Part shown: piece after piece, positions 48,509 through 60,335 of the stretch
Position numbering within the stretch: position 1 is the stretch's first letter
Layout of the letters: every line of letters starts with the position of its first letter
Source of the DNA: Uloborus plumipes
Lineage: Eukaryota; Arthropoda; Arachnida; Araneae; Uloboridae
NCBI GenBank assembly: GCA_038373865.1
Contig: JAXGGA010003455.1
Location: forward strand, 1 to 64,000
Length of the DNA stretch: 64,000 nucleotides
Direction of reading: 5' to 3'
Notes under the pieces: generated by a model
Databases searched by the model: none
Seen by the model: the letters and a program-made list of their open reading frames with translations, nothing else
Told to the model about the DNA's origin: nothing
Program-made: the position numbers and the translations under genes

Positions 48509-51500
48509 CTTTTAGTACAGTGGGACAAAAAAAACTAGTGGGACATTTTTTTTATTGGTTTGCGAGTATATTTAGATCAAGTAACACGAAGCTTCTCTTA
48601 ATTAAAAAAAATCAATTCGTAGTTCCGTAGGAGCCCGGAAAAACCGAATTAATGTAATTCGAATGTCAGTTTTACACCAGGGATTGGTGTGCTCGCCAAA
48701 ATCTAAAAAAATGTCGAAAAATTCAAAATTAAAATCCAAAATTAATGATCTCAAGACACCTCGAAACCTCCATGTCTGTAGAATGTTTCACTTTATTATT
48801 CAGATTTTTTTTGAGCCGTTCAACACGTACAATGGGTTATTTTGTACATAATTCGGACAGCCTTATACCTATCAGTGTGAAAATTGATATAGCCAGATTT
48901 TTTAATAAGGAAGCACAAAAAAACTCACGGAGGTTCTGGTTTGATAAGAAATAAAATTGAAGCCCTTTTCATGTAGTTTCAGATACATTTAGTTATTTAA
49001 AAAGAGTCAAGGGCAATTAGAATTATTAAAGGAACTTCATTTGCAGTTTTCAGTCTCCGAAATTTAAATATTTGATGTGTAGTTTTACAGAATCGTTGTA
49101 ACTCTGTGAGAAACGCCCGAGTTAAGTTAAAAAATATAGTAACTAACTATTGCGCATGACAACGTTTTTTTCAATTACATGTAGTGCAGAAAACGAAACC
49201 GAACAAAGGTAGTGTAATTTTTTTCTCATGCCAAAAAAGATTGACAGTATAAGATAGCAGCTAGCAAAAATTAACTTCTATAAACTTCCGATTATCCGCG
49301 GAATAAAGTGGCAGAGTAACCACGGATAGGTGAATACCACGGATAATCGGACAATAGGTAAAAAAGAGAAACTTTAATGTATGAAATAGCTAAAAAAAGT
49401 CAATGACACAACAGATACATTTATATATTTGCTAAAAATTATGACATTGAATGGAAAAAATCTTCAAAAGGGGGGGGGGGCTAAAAACGAACATTAACGC
49501 ACTCACATTTTTCTCGAGAAGTTTATCCAGAAGTTTTTCAGGAGTTTACTGTAATGTGTCACAGAAACGCTAGAACCATGATTTTTGCATTTGTAATCCA
49601 AAGTGCTTAACACTTTTTTGAAGTCTACAAGCTAAAATGAAACACCAGATTTAAGATGTAAAGTTTAATCTGAAGTAAAATGTAGACACTTTCATTAAAT
49701 ACAATTAAATTGCAATTAGAATAAACAAAAAAGCTTTTTGTGAATTTCCGATCATGTGGCAGCCTTAAAAATATTCTTCAGCTAGAAAAATAATCTATAT
49801 TGAAGAATAACAGAAATCATTTAAGAATGAAATTTAATTCGTGAATTTGAAATGAAAATAACAAATAAATAAATAAATAAAACACCTTGCATACAAATTG
49901 TCATGACAAGAAAATGCCAAGATCTTGATATTTTCTTGTTATAACAATCTTTATGCAAGATTACAAAAGCAATATCATCTTGCATAGAGATTGTCATAAC
50001 AAGAAAATGTCAAGATGTTGATATTTTCTTGTTATAACAATCTTTATGCAAGATTGCATATCAAGAAAATAACAACCTATCTTGTTATTTTCTTGATATT
50101 AGGTTGCATGCTCCTTGTCAGACAATCTTGTGGCAAGACTCTGACAATCGAAAATCAGTAACATAACAATCTTGAGGCAAGATTTCCTTCTTGACACGTC
50201 AATCTTGATGCAATCTTGAGGCAAGAAGTTTTGCTTGCTGGGCAGGATGTATCAAAGGGTTGAATTTCGCATATTTTGGTATTCGCAATTGATTGAAAAT
50301 TTAAAAATTAAGGTTTATAACTGCCTGTTTTCAAATGTTCAAGCACTTTTGAAAATACTGTTTTTTTCCTCATGTTCTTTTCATTTTTTTAGGAGGCGAA
50401 TCATGTGTTTTTGAGAGCTCTAAGCTATAGATTGTTAAACTTAGGTAAATCCAGCACTGCTTAATTGTCCAACAAATCGTTTCTTGCACCCTTCTATCTC
50501 TCTCTGCTTTGCTGTTATATCATTTCAAACTTGAGAAATTTTCTTTGGAACACATATGAAGGTAAGAATGGAAATCTTTCGCATCAAATTGATAAAATAT
50601 GAATGAAATCGTCTCAGTAAAGTGATGAAATACTTTTAAATCCAGCAAAAAAAAAAAGAAAGGATAACTAACTGCTTTTAAAATATAACTTTTCTAGTGA
50701 TAATTTCAATGAAGTTTTTACTTTGTCTTTCAAAATTGAAGTGCGGCTAAAAAGGCTCCAAAATTCATATTCGACCCAATAAAGTGTAAATATGACATTA
50801 AAATTAACACAACTCAGCATTATATGCATTTAAAATGCGATAAAATGAGAATTTGCCTAGAAATTATTAAAACATTTCTTCATTAAGAAATATAGAAAAA
50901 TGCATCATTTTAGTTTTTCAATACAGAAGATGGTACTAAAAGAAGTTTTAATCACAAATCTTGTACAAGAAAATAAGTATAGAAATGATCACCTTTTTAT
51001 ATATTGCAATCGTATTCAGATGTATACATGTGTACAAGTCATATTGAACTGTTTTCTTACTGATAACACGAAAAAAAAAAATAATCAAAATTCATATACA
51101 TAGTAATATAGTATGTTTATTGACACATTTTTTTCCTACCTCATAATACTGTTCATGTTCATTCCATGTTCACCATTAATTAAACAATATTTTACACTCC
51201 AACATATAATATTTCTTTCTTTTCTGTTGTAGCCTCACTGTCAACGTAAAGAGTAACCTATGGGCAAACTTCCTCGGTAACAGACGTATCAGTTTTTCAC
51301 AAAAAAAAAAAGACAAGAAATATGTTAAATCCTTGTTTTTTTTTACCACTTTTATGAAGAACATGATCTTTACCTTTATATAATGCAGATAAATTTTGAA
51401 GATTTATATTAAAAAAAATATATATTATTTTCTCCGTAGCGCGTATCTCGTAAGATATGTCAGAGCCAAAAAAAAAAAAAAATCATATCAATACTATTTC

Positions 51501-51706
51501 AGGAAATGAAAAAAATGAACTGTATTTTATAGAAGTAGTCATGTTCTTTGTAAAATTTATGCAACGAAACAAGGATCTAACATAATTGGAGTTTTTGCAG
51601 GCTACTTTGTGTAGCTATTGATGCTTTTTGCCAAAATGGAATAGCAACTAAGCAATCTATGTAAGAGCAAGTTAATTCGGAAAAATAAGGAGCACAAGGG
51701 AAACTT
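48509..51706. other. Intergenic between the two genes
   Basis: Apart from the hairpins at 49886-50099 I see no element. A minus-strand AATAAA at 51121-51116, about 590 bases past the stop of gene 2, is a possible polyadenylation signal. Confidence 0.4.
49886..50099. repeat. Three consecutive hairpins
   Basis: Hairpin 1 at 49886-49959, hairpin 2 at 49979-50052 (a diverged copy of the first) and hairpin 3 at 50058-50099, each built on CAAGAAAATA / TATTTTCTTG complementarity. The following 150 bases repeat CAATCTTGAGGCAAGA. Likely the end of a DNA transposon. Confidence 0.65.
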
Positions 51707-54700
51707 TTAATGTGTACTTGCATCACTCGATTTCGTCCACTTAAGAGGAATAAGAAAAGCATATGTTTCCCACCTCTCGCTTTTCTTAATTTTTTCAACC
51801 AGTGGGGATAATTCAGTCGCCTCGTCGGAATTCATGATGTCCATGAATCTCGCAAAATCATTCTCCGTCTTGTCCAGCAGTTCCACCATGGCATCAATGG
51901 CATCGCTATCAGACACCAGCCTCAGCATCCGCTGCACCAGCTCTGACGCTAAATCATCGGGGTCTAACAGTTTCCCCAAAGATTCCAACAGTGGATTTCC
52001 GTGGGCCAACACATTCCGGATGTTTATGCCTCGGAACAAGTTAGACGTCTTCCTCCAAAGGTTTTTCAATTCTTTTGTTTTCAATATGTTCATGCAGTCA
52101 AATAGCAGCATTTCAACAGAGGCTTGAAATTCGGAGTCGCTATGGTACAGTTGAACCAACTTTTCGTGAATGAACCTTTTTGTTCTTTTGCTCTTTGCTC
52201 TGTCGAATAAATGCTTGATGTCTGGATTATCGTCGATTAATACTGTCTTTAACATCATTATTCTACTTTTAAGAAATTTTAACTTGTCACCAGAAATTTT
52301 GCGGTTTTGCCCTTTGACTATTTTTTCCAAAATATTTTGGCATTCTTCTGATAACTGAAACTTCTTACACATAAAATCATACCGTTTTTTATTGATCTCA
52401 TTATCATCTATTGCACTGATAAGTTCTGTGTAGTAACAGGACAGGTGATTACCGCCTTGAGAGACACCCTCAAAATTATCCTCCACACATTGCTGTATGG
52501 TAGATTTTTGCTTGTCGTTCAAAAATGTGTATCCCTTTAAAAGTAACTGTAGTTTTTTCAGATTGTCAAATGTTTGATCGTGGAAATTTTCCCTTTCATT
52601 TGGAAAAATTTTATCTGTTACACTTTCATATTTCTTAAAAATTTCTTTCACTGAGAAAAGCCAGTCTGTGACTTCTTTATCGTCTTTTGACGTTTCCGAA
52701 TCAATCGGCGTTATCTCGTCTAACGACTTATCGTCATTAGATCGGAGAGGAGTTTCATTTTTAGAGTTATCAGATAACTTCAGAGGATTATCTGAAACAT
52801 TTTCTATTTCCGTTTGACAGAGGGAATTATTGTATAATAACGCAAATGTTCTTCGTTTGTCTTGAACATTTGGCTCACTTCTGCTCTGAGTTTGTTCCTT
52901 TTTCCTTTTTTTAAGTGGGTGAAAAAGAGATTGACCTTGTCGTAACACATTTAAGATTTCACGCCGATGCAGAGTTACTTCTTTATCTGTTGCTAAAAGT
53001 TTCAAAAAATAACTTATAGCTTCATGGTATTGTTTGAATATGCTTAAGTCTTCATTTTTGTTATGGCAATCAAAGCGAAACTCCTCAAGTTTTTTCTTCA
53101 TGGCGTTCAAAATATTTTTCAAAAGATAGTGAAAATGACAACTGTTGCTCTTATTTAGCATTTTTCTGTTTCTGTTGAAAGATTTTATTTGAGATCTGAG
53201 TTTGTCGTAAATTGATATAAGACAAGATTTCCAATTGTTTTCCAAGTCGTCGTCTTTCGCTTCGTCTTTTGTTGTTTCAATAGCGGTCATAGGATAAGGT
53301 ATCTTTATTTCAGAAATGTCTTCTGGAATGGGTCCTTTCACAGATCTTCCTACGGCTTTTAGAGATATTTTAAGCGTGAACTGATAAAATGAATATTTTT
53401 GCGCTTCAAATAAAGGTTTCAAAATTTCATGAAGGTCCGCTAACTCTTTTTGTACGGAACAAAACAGCTTAATTTCTTTTTCTGCATTCAATCGCCAAGA
53501 GAATTGCCAGGCTTCTAAGTGAGACAAGTTATTTCGGATTCTTTTTAAGCTTTGTACAAGTTCGGCTGGCAAGCTGTGGCATAATGTGTTCTGAATCGGG
53601 TTAAACTCTGAGTCAGTATTTTTTACGCTCTCTCCCAGAACTTGGAGAGCTCTCTCAATTACAAGAATGTACTTCGTAGGTTTCTCTTTTGGACAGGAAA
53701 TTGCCGTATTTAAATATAACCTTAATCGGTGAAGAAAAAACTCGTTGTACATCTCAGGTAAGCATGTCAAGTTTTGAACTTCCGTATCTGGTAAAGCGTC
53801 AACTGAATTGGCGTCAGAAATTTCTATGCATTCTAAAGTTCTCCTAAAATTCTCAATGTTTTTAAACAGTATTAAGCGCTCCTTAAAGAGGACCATTTTT
53901 ATCACAATTGGTTCCAATTTGGAGCTCTCGTCTTCAGAGGGTATCAAAGATTTCAAGTATTTTACACTGTATATGTAGAAGAAAAACTGTGATTCGATAC
54001 TCTGGTAGACATTTTGAGAGGCTTTTAATCGTTCTTTCAACGAGTATAAATTGTCGAAAAAAAGTACAGCGCAACAAAAATCTAGATTCTCTGCAAAGAC
54101 TCCATGCTTCACGAAATTGTTGAAATGAATCAATTCAGACCCAGAACTATCCCAGTGGAAGAAGCAAGCATAGTTTTTCAATATGGTCAAAATTATGCTT
54201 TTCCGTTTATCAGCTTCAAAAGAAATTTCCGACTTATCGTCGTAATAATTGATTCCCAAATGAAAACATACAATATTTCTACACATTTCGGTCTGGAAGG
54301 TATTGAATCGGCAAATTTCCTCGATTCTGTCTTGAAGATAAGTAGCGATTTTAGGATTGTCAGATAAAGGCAAACCGCGTAAAGAGTTCAATTCGTCTTT
54401 GATCGAAAATAAATTGTTCACTATGGTTGAATTTGGTGATCGGATAGACGCATCAGTATCAAGATACACTTTCACAGCATGATCGTACAAAAAATACAGT
54501 GTATCCGGATGTTTCAAGCGAAGAGCATAAAAGAAGGCAGACAACTTTTGTTCGTCTTTCTGCCTGGGATCTGTGGAAAATCCAGCATCATGTAGTTTTG
54601 ACACTATATAAGGCGATTTGAAGAGGGATGGAATAATGTCTTCTTGAGCATTTTTAATCAGAGATATCAAAAAGTTTTTATCGATGTCTGGAAAGTGGCA

Positions 54701-55420
54701 TATCTTATTTGAAAAAACTTTTAACTGAGAACTGGACTTTCCCAGATTAGCTCTTTTGAGTATTTCTCTTAAAGCTTGCTTTTGTTTGTTTGAACCAATC
54801 TCTCTATTCATTGCGAAAGAAAATCTTTCTTGGCCACTGGAAAAGTCGTCAAATACAATAAGCAATGTGTGCCATTCTTGCGTCCCAGATTGTGGAAAAT
54901 AGGAAAATTGAGTTGGAGTTTTCGAAGGCGTGAGCAATATTAATAATATGTTACAGCACAAAACTGTTGACACTGCTTCAAACTTCCTGCGGTTAATATG
55001 CGGCGGTGAATAATACAGGCTGCTAGGAGGAAGTGATTGCACTTTTTGGTTCAATACGTTTAACATCTCTTGCAAGTTTTTATCATACAAACATTTATTC
55101 CTGTTAAGAAATGGATTATTCACATACACACTTTGCTTCACCATTGCTTTATTTTTACATATTTTCAAGTAACTCAGATAGCTCTCAAGTTGCGGGATAT
55201 CACTGAAAGAGTTGATGTAAGCTAGTAAACTGCACCACACAGCATCATCATCATTAGGAATAAAAATTCGATAAACCTCTTGCATTGCGTGAGCTCTCAG
55301 CGGTATGAAAATAATATCGATAAATACAGTAGCTTGTCGTGCATTTACATGACATTGTTGTCTAGGTACACCTGGAGGTAAACTGGGCAATGTCTGAAGA
55401 ATCGGTGGCGGTACACTCAT
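51707..55420 (-). CDS. Large protein of unknown function with two HEPN-type R-x4-H motifs
   Basis: Single uninterrupted frame of 1237 codons, ATG at 55420 and TAA at 51709-51707. I recognise no family by name. It is mostly helical in character, with a Pro-rich start (PPPILQTLPSLPPG), a Lys/Arg block KKRKKEQTQ and an acidic Ser/Asp stretch near the middle. Two helices carry RIRNNLSH (R629, H634) and NIRNVLAHG (R1135, H1140). That R-N-x-x-x-H pattern is the metal-independent RNase or nucleotide-binding signature of HEPN domains, which occur in RNases and antiviral proteins such as RNase L and SWT1. No signal peptide or membrane segment is evident, so a cytosolic or nuclear protein is likely. 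The frame is open upstream to 55486, and a CTCCAG acceptor at 55493-55488 could add 22 codons from an earlier exon. Function is not inferred beyond the motif. Confidence 0.8.
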   Translation of the reverse strand: MSVPPPILQTLPSLPPGVPRQQCHVNARQATVFIDIIFIPLRAHAMQEVYRIFIPNDDDAVWCSLLAYINSFSDIPQLESYLSYLKICKNKAMVKQSVYVNNPFLNRNKCLYDKNLQEMLNVLNQKVQSLPPSSLYYSPPHINRRKFEAVSTVLCCNILLILLTPSKTPTQFSYFPQSGTQEWHTLLIVFDDFSSGQERFSFAMNREIGSNKQKQALREILKRANLGKSSSQLKVFSNKICHFPDIDKNFLISLIKNAQEDIIPSLFKSPYIVSKLHDAGFSTDPRQKDEQKLSAFFYALRLKHPDTLYFLYDHAVKVYLDTDASIRSPNSTIVNNLFSIKDELNSLRGLPLSDNPKIATYLQDRIEEICRFNTFQTEMCRNIVCFHLGINYYDDKSEISFEADKRKSIILTILKNYACFFHWDSSGSELIHFNNFVKHGVFAENLDFCCAVLFFDNLYSLKERLKASQNVYQSIESQFFFYIYSVKYLKSLIPSEDESSKLEPIVIKMVLFKERLILFKNIENFRRTLECIEISDANSVDALPDTEVQNLTCLPEMYNEFFLHRLRLYLNTAISCPKEKPTKYILVIERALQVLGESVKNTDSEFNPIQNTLCHSLPAELVQSLKRIRNNLSHLEAWQFSWRLNAEKEIKLFCSVQKELADLHEILKPLFEAQKYSFYQFTLKISLKAVGRSVKGPIPEDISEIKIPYPMTAIETTKDEAKDDDLENNWKSCLISIYDKLRSQIKSFNRNRKMLNKSNSCHFHYLLKNILNAMKKKLEEFRFDCHNKNEDLSIFKQYHEAISYFLKLLATDKEVTLHRREILNVLRQGQSLFHPLKKRKKEQTQSRSEPNVQDKRRTFALLYNNSLCQTEIENVSDNPLKLSDNSKNETPLRSNDDKSLDEITPIDSETSKDDKEVTDWLFSVKEIFKKYESVTDKIFPNERENFHDQTFDNLKKLQLLLKGYTFLNDKQKSTIQQCVEDNFEGVSQGGNHLSCYYTELISAIDDNEINKKRYDFMCKKFQLSEECQNILEKIVKGQNRKISGDKLKFLKSRIMMLKTVLIDDNPDIKHLFDRAKSKRTKRFIHEKLVQLYHSDSEFQASVEMLLFDCMNILKTKELKNLWRKTSNLFRGINIRNVLAHGNPLLESLGKLLDPDDLASELVQRMLRLVSDSDAIDAMVELLDKTENDFARFMDIMNSDEATELSPLVEKIKKSERWETYAFLIPLKWTKSSDASTH

Positions 55421-55487
55421 TTTGAACGCGTTGACATTCGTCGAGCTATTTGGTCTTTCCTCCGCGATAATATTTTGCGTTCTCTCA
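55421..55487 (-). CDS. Possible N-terminal extension of the large HEPN-motif protein
   Basis: A pyrimidine-rich tract ending CTCCAG lies just before 55487. From there 22 codons (ERTQNIIAEERPNSSTNVNA, then FK) run in frame into the ATG at 55420. This looks like an internal exon start, implying an upstream exon outside what I can recognise. The alternative is that this is 5'UTR and translation starts at 55420. Confidence 0.35.
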
Positions 55488-57328
55488 CTGGAGAAGAAAT
55501 CCCTTCTGATTTCTCATTCCCTCCGTACAAAAAATTGCGAAATGATCGAGCCTTATCTTATCAAGTGTTTTAAGATTGTTGAAAGAGTTGGCTAGTTTTA
55601 CCAATAAGTGGCGACATCTTAAGCCTTCGTTTAAAAAAAATCTTTCGGTGTTATTTTTGGAAATACGCTCACAGATGGTCAATTTTAAACGTTATTAGAA
55701 TATATTTTTGGCTCTAAACAAGGCCTTGGGGCTTGGGAAAGGCTCAGAGGACCAAGCCTCCTCGCCCCAAATCAAATGTCTAACCCTTTAACAGTTTATT
55801 TTTTTTTTCCAGAATTCGGTTCAAAAAATATAATTTTTTGTTGCATTGTTTCTTTTGTCTATTTTATCCAAGCTTTTGCACCAACCAGAATACAAAGCAT
55901 TTATTACAACTGTCACAAACCATACGAATAATTAGTTACTAAAATAGAAAAGATGCACGCGAAACTGAAAGCGAAATAGAATTTAGATTGCTCATATCGC
56001 GTACGGGCAACACAGGGAAGGGGATAAAGCTGTAATAAAAGAACTAAAATATTCCAATGTTTAACAAGAGAAAAAGAAGACATTTGTACAAAATTTAGCT
56101 GCCAGGACAGCTAGATTAGCTTCCTGCGGCATGTTGATGTATAACGCCCCCTCCCCCTAACTTTTACCTCATTCTGATGTTATATTATTTGATATAATTT
56201 AATGTTCATAAGATTTTAAGAGTTACTGCGCACGTGGCCCGTTAATGAGTCTCATGTTTGATTCCATTTTGCCTTCGTTCAAAATTCTCATTATCAATAT
56301 TATTACTATTTCATATCAACCACGTTTCATAACAATGAATTTCATATTTAATCATTTGGGACAAATCGCTTTAAATTTGAGCAAAAATTTGAAGATTTTT
56401 CTCAGTTTCTTCAGATTCCCTTTATCAAACCTTAGTCATTTAAAACTAATGAAGAATGAAAAATGACAAATCTATCGGTACCTGGTACGACTTTCAGTTC
56501 ATTCGCGTTTAGAAGAAAGAAGCAGAACATAGAACTGATAGATAGAAAGATACTTTGGCGAAATAGCGAATGCTTAGTATGGGCTTTCAGTAATAATAAT
56601 TTTTATCAGCAAAAAGCGTAATAAAAAGCATTATTATTATTATTATTTTGAATAGTTTTGAAAATTTTCGGAGATGTTTAAATCTTAAAAACCCACCCCC
56701 CACAATACGACTCTGATTCAACACTTTATGCCCTGAATTAAGTTGTAAATGATTTTTTTTTCTAAAAAGAAAATGCATCAAATAACATACGTACAGAGCA
56801 TGAAATTTTGATAATTACTAGAGTTTAAGCCCTAGAACCGGTACTAGCCCCTAAGAAAACTATTTCCGATCGCTGACACCCACTGTCGGCCTCCCAACAA
56901 AGTACAGGGAATAGTACTTTCAGGCAGAGGTGCTCACAGGGTTATGGCGCAAGTTGAGCCATCAAAATTTTTGGAGTATTTTTTAAAACTAATTTAATTT
57001 TTTGTTCAAATTTTTATTAATTTATTCTTTTAATTTATCTTTTTAATTAAAAAAAAATTCTTTTAGTTCTTTATTATTATTTTTTTTTTTTTTTTTTTTT
57101 TGTGCTTGGAATGTCTGGAAGGGAAAAAAAAGCGATTCTATTCTGCGCATAATTCGAACTTTACAAAAATTAATAATACATAAAAAATAATAGTTATAAT
57201 TAAAAAAATAATAAATAATATTTAAATAAAAAAAAATCTTGTTAAAAAAATACTATTTAAAAAAATAATGAAACAAAAAACAGGGATAAAAATAAACAGA
57301 GCAAGAAGTTCTGTCAAAAACTAAACGA
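55488..57328. other. Upstream of gene 2; no further gene seen
   Basis: It would hold the promoter and any first exon of gene 2, but no start exon can be identified. Poly-T at about 57080-57101 and poly-A-rich stretches near 57180-57290. Confidence 0.4.
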
Positions 57329-58110
57329 GCCTACTTTCCCGTACATCGACATCGGCATTCTCGCATCTGATCATTATTCTCTTGATTATCTGAAACTGAA
57401 AATTATGTCAAACATACCTTTTTAGCACATAGAGCTGATTTCGAAAAGCAAAATATACCCCTCTCATCAGATGAAATGGACACGTAAAAAGTAAATAAAC
57501 GAGTAAATAAAGTTTTGTCGCACCTTTTAAAGATCTTTCAAACAAAAAAAGGTTTATTCCATTCGGACGGTTCACTCAAAAGTTATTAGGTGGGGAAAGG
57601 TTGCTTGAACGGTTCAATGTTGAACGAAAAAATGCTCAAATGGAAAATTTAAATACGGTAATGAAGTATCCTTGCTGAGATCCTTAGAAAAAAAAATCTT
57701 ATTTAAATCGGACTGTTCATTCAAAAGTTATTAGGGGTGACAGCTTGATTGAGCGGTTCAATGTTGAACGAAAAATTGTTCAAATCGGAAATGTAAATAC
57801 GGAAGTGAAGTATGATTGATAAGATCTTTCGAACAAAAAAAAGTTTGTTCAAATCGGATTGTTCACTCAAAAGTTAGCATCGCGGGACAAGTTGTTTGAA
57901 CGGTTCAAAGTTGAACCAAAAATTGTTCAAATCGAAAAATCAAGTATGGGAATGAGCTGTATTCGCCGAGATCTTTCGAACAAAAAAAAGTTTATTCCAT
58001 TCGGATGGTTCACTCAAAAGTTATTAGGTGGGGAAAGGTTGCTTGAACGGTTCAATGCTGAATCAAAAATGTTCAAATTGAAAATTTAAATACGGTAATA
58101 AAGTATCCTT

Positions 58111-59122
58111 TAAAAGCAGTTCACTTTGTGTTAAAATGAGTAAAAAACCGAAAATTGCCGGGAGAGTTTAAATAGCAAAGGAGCAAAAGCTAGGCCAATC
58201 AGGTGTCAGCGTGTGCCGAGCCCTGATTTGGCGTTGCGTTGTCAGAAAATTTAAAAGCATGAAGTAAAATTGGCGAGATGTGTGGAACTGCAAAAGATTC
58301 GTTACAAATATTACTTAAATTTTTATGAACATGAAAGGCTTTTAAGCAATCCAACTCGCCAACAGTTGAAGGTCTGCAAATAATTTTAGCTTCGGAGAAA
58401 ACAAACCTATGGCCCATTTCCCAACAGTGTTTCGCAATTGAGGATTTTGAGAGTTCTTTCTTTTTAACATAATTTTCATGTTCCTTTAACCTAAATTTTA
58501 GCGCCCTTCGGGTCTGTCCGACGTAACCAATTTGACATTCACATTTTATGAGATAAATGCCCCACTGATCAAATGGTTGGATGGGGTCTTTTAATTTGGA
58601 AAAAGTTAGTTTGTTGATGGGTCTGTAAATGACATGAAAGTCGAACTTGCTGAGTATTCTGGAAATGCGAGGAGAGATTTTTGAATAAAATAGTAAGACA
58701 ACGAAATTGGTAGAAGGAACACTGGGTTTTTTGTGGGATGCACTGCGGTTCGAAAGTTTATTGTAAGCATTGTCAATGATTTGATAAGAATAACCTCTGT
58801 CAACGGCCACACTCCTTAAGAAATTAAGTTCATCATTGAGAAGGGATTTGTCGGAACATATATTCATAGCGCGGTGAACAAACGTGTAAAAAGCAGACAT
58901 TTTTTGTTTAATGGGATGACAGGAGCGAGAATGTGGAGGAAGACGAACAGCAAATGGTTTTCGGTAAACGGTAGTGGAAAATTGGTTATTGTTTTTTGAA
59001 ATGAGTACGTCCAAAAAGGCCAAAGAATTATTACTTTCAATTTCGGCAGTAAACTGGATGTTGGGATCAATGGAGTTCATTAAATCAATAACCACAGGAA
59101 CTATTTCCGCTGTGCAGTCCAA
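58111..59122 (-). mobile_element. Penelope-like element insertion with 11-bp target duplication
   Basis: The 1012-base insertion is flanked by AAAGTATCCTT at 58100-58110 and 59123-59133. It interrupts a 146-bp tandem array and sits in minus orientation. The truncated 5' end and short flanking repeat fit target-primed reverse transcription. Confidence 0.75.
58199..59122 (-). pseudogene. Penelope-like retroelement, 5'-truncated: RT thumb plus GIY-YIG endonuclease
   Basis: A 328-codon frame reaches to 59185, but the first 21 or so codons come from the satellite repeat outside the insertion; element coding begins about LLDCTAEIVPVV. Residues with FTAEIESNNSLAFLDVLI and TVYRKPF match the C-terminal thumb of Penelope-like reverse transcriptases. 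GIYLIKCECQIGYVGQTRR, followed by FRLKEHE and AKHCWEMGH, is the GIY-YIG endonuclease. The catalytic RT palm is missing, so it cannot move on its own. Confidence 0.85.
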
Positions 59123-59699
59123 AAGTATCCTTGCCGAGATGCTTCGAACAAAGAAAAGTTTGTTTAAATCGGACTGTTCATTCAAAAGTTATTAGGGGTG
59201 ACAGCTTATTTGAGCGGTTCAATGTTGAACGAAAAATTGTTCAAATCGAAAATATAGATACAGGAATGAAGTATCCTTGAAAAGATCTTTCGAACAAAAA
59301 AAAGTTTGTTCAAATCGGACTGTTCACTCAAAAGTTAGCATCCCGGGACAGGTTGTTTGAACGGTTCAAAGTTGAACCAAAAATTGTTCAAATCGAAAAA
59401 TCATGGGAATGAGCTGTACTCGCCGAGATCTTTCCAACAAAAAAAAGTTTGTCCAAATCGGAATGTTCATTCAAAAGTTATTAGGGGGGGGGGGGGCAGA
59501 CAGACAGACCGACCGACGGACACACAAATTCCCCATCTCAATACACTACTTTCAAATTTTTAATTTTTCGATATTCATTTTACCTTTTTATTTTTTTTCA
59601 CTTAGCGATATTTTTTGGACTTGGCGATATTTTTTAGATGCATTAAGCTACTTTTAATACTTCTTTCGTCCTTCTTTTATTTTTAACGGGAAAGTAGGC

Positions 59700-60335
59700 T
59701 AAAAAGCACAAGATGGTTTGAAAAAAATTGGGAGGGGGGGGGATTTGCGCCATTGAGCTTTGGGAGGGGGGGGGGGATGGGCACCCCTGCTTTCAAGTAT
59801 CAGCGCGATTCCACCTACAGAGAATTCGAAACACTAAATAAATGTAAGTGGTACTTCTGTGTGTGTGAATACCGTCTGGGCATAAAGGGTTAAAGCGAGT
59901 TCGGTATTAAGAATATAGTTAAACATTTTTACATTTTAAAGCACGATTGGATTTCAATGCTACGTCCGCATCGTGAACTTTTTCTGAATGCGCTACCGGA
60001 AATCGCTTTGCTGCATAACAGACGTCCTTTCGAACAGGCTTTCAATAAAACATTTAATTTATTACCGTCACTGAAGCGCGTCCAGCTTTCCTGCGGAAAA
60101 TGAAAGCTTGTCATTTCTGCAGTAAGTTTCGAATTCTAATACTGGCTAGCCTTTCCTCCCGCTTTTTGCGTCATTCTTGACAGCGACACATTTACGGCCA
60201 CAAAACGTAAGTGAAACTTTTTTCAGTAGTAGTGCGATAGTCCGAACCTTGTTTATCCGAAATTCCGGTTAATCTAAATCCATTTCATTTCCGAAAATTA
60301 AGTTTGAAAATATTACGAAAAGGTTAATCTATATA
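59700..60335. other. Intergenic, G-rich runs
   Basis: Two G-run segments (about 59731-59741 and 59764-59776) and a lone piggyBac-like end at about 59876-59893; nothing coding. Confidence 0.4.

Larger units (their letters stand above)
57535..59480 (+). repeat. 146-bp tandem array, about seven units, split by the Penelope insertion
   Basis: Unit starts are recognisable by AACAAAAAAAAGTTTGTTC at about 57541, 57687, 57832, 57979, 59149, 59294 and 59435, a spacing of 141-147 bases. Each unit carries TTCACTCAAAAGTTATTAGG and a GGTTCAATGTTGAAC palindrome. Units are imperfect copies. The array ends in a G run and a GACAGACAGACCGACCGACG stretch. Confidence 0.85.
57329..59699. mobile_element. Repeat-bearing element with 14-bp inverted ends
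   Basis: GCCTACTTTCCCGT at 57329-57342 is mirrored by ACGGGAAAGTAGGC at 59686-59699, enclosing the 146-bp array and the later Penelope insertion. No matching target duplication is visible, so the family is unassigned. Part of the same sequence recurs in inverse orientation at 62768-63560. Confidence 0.4.
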
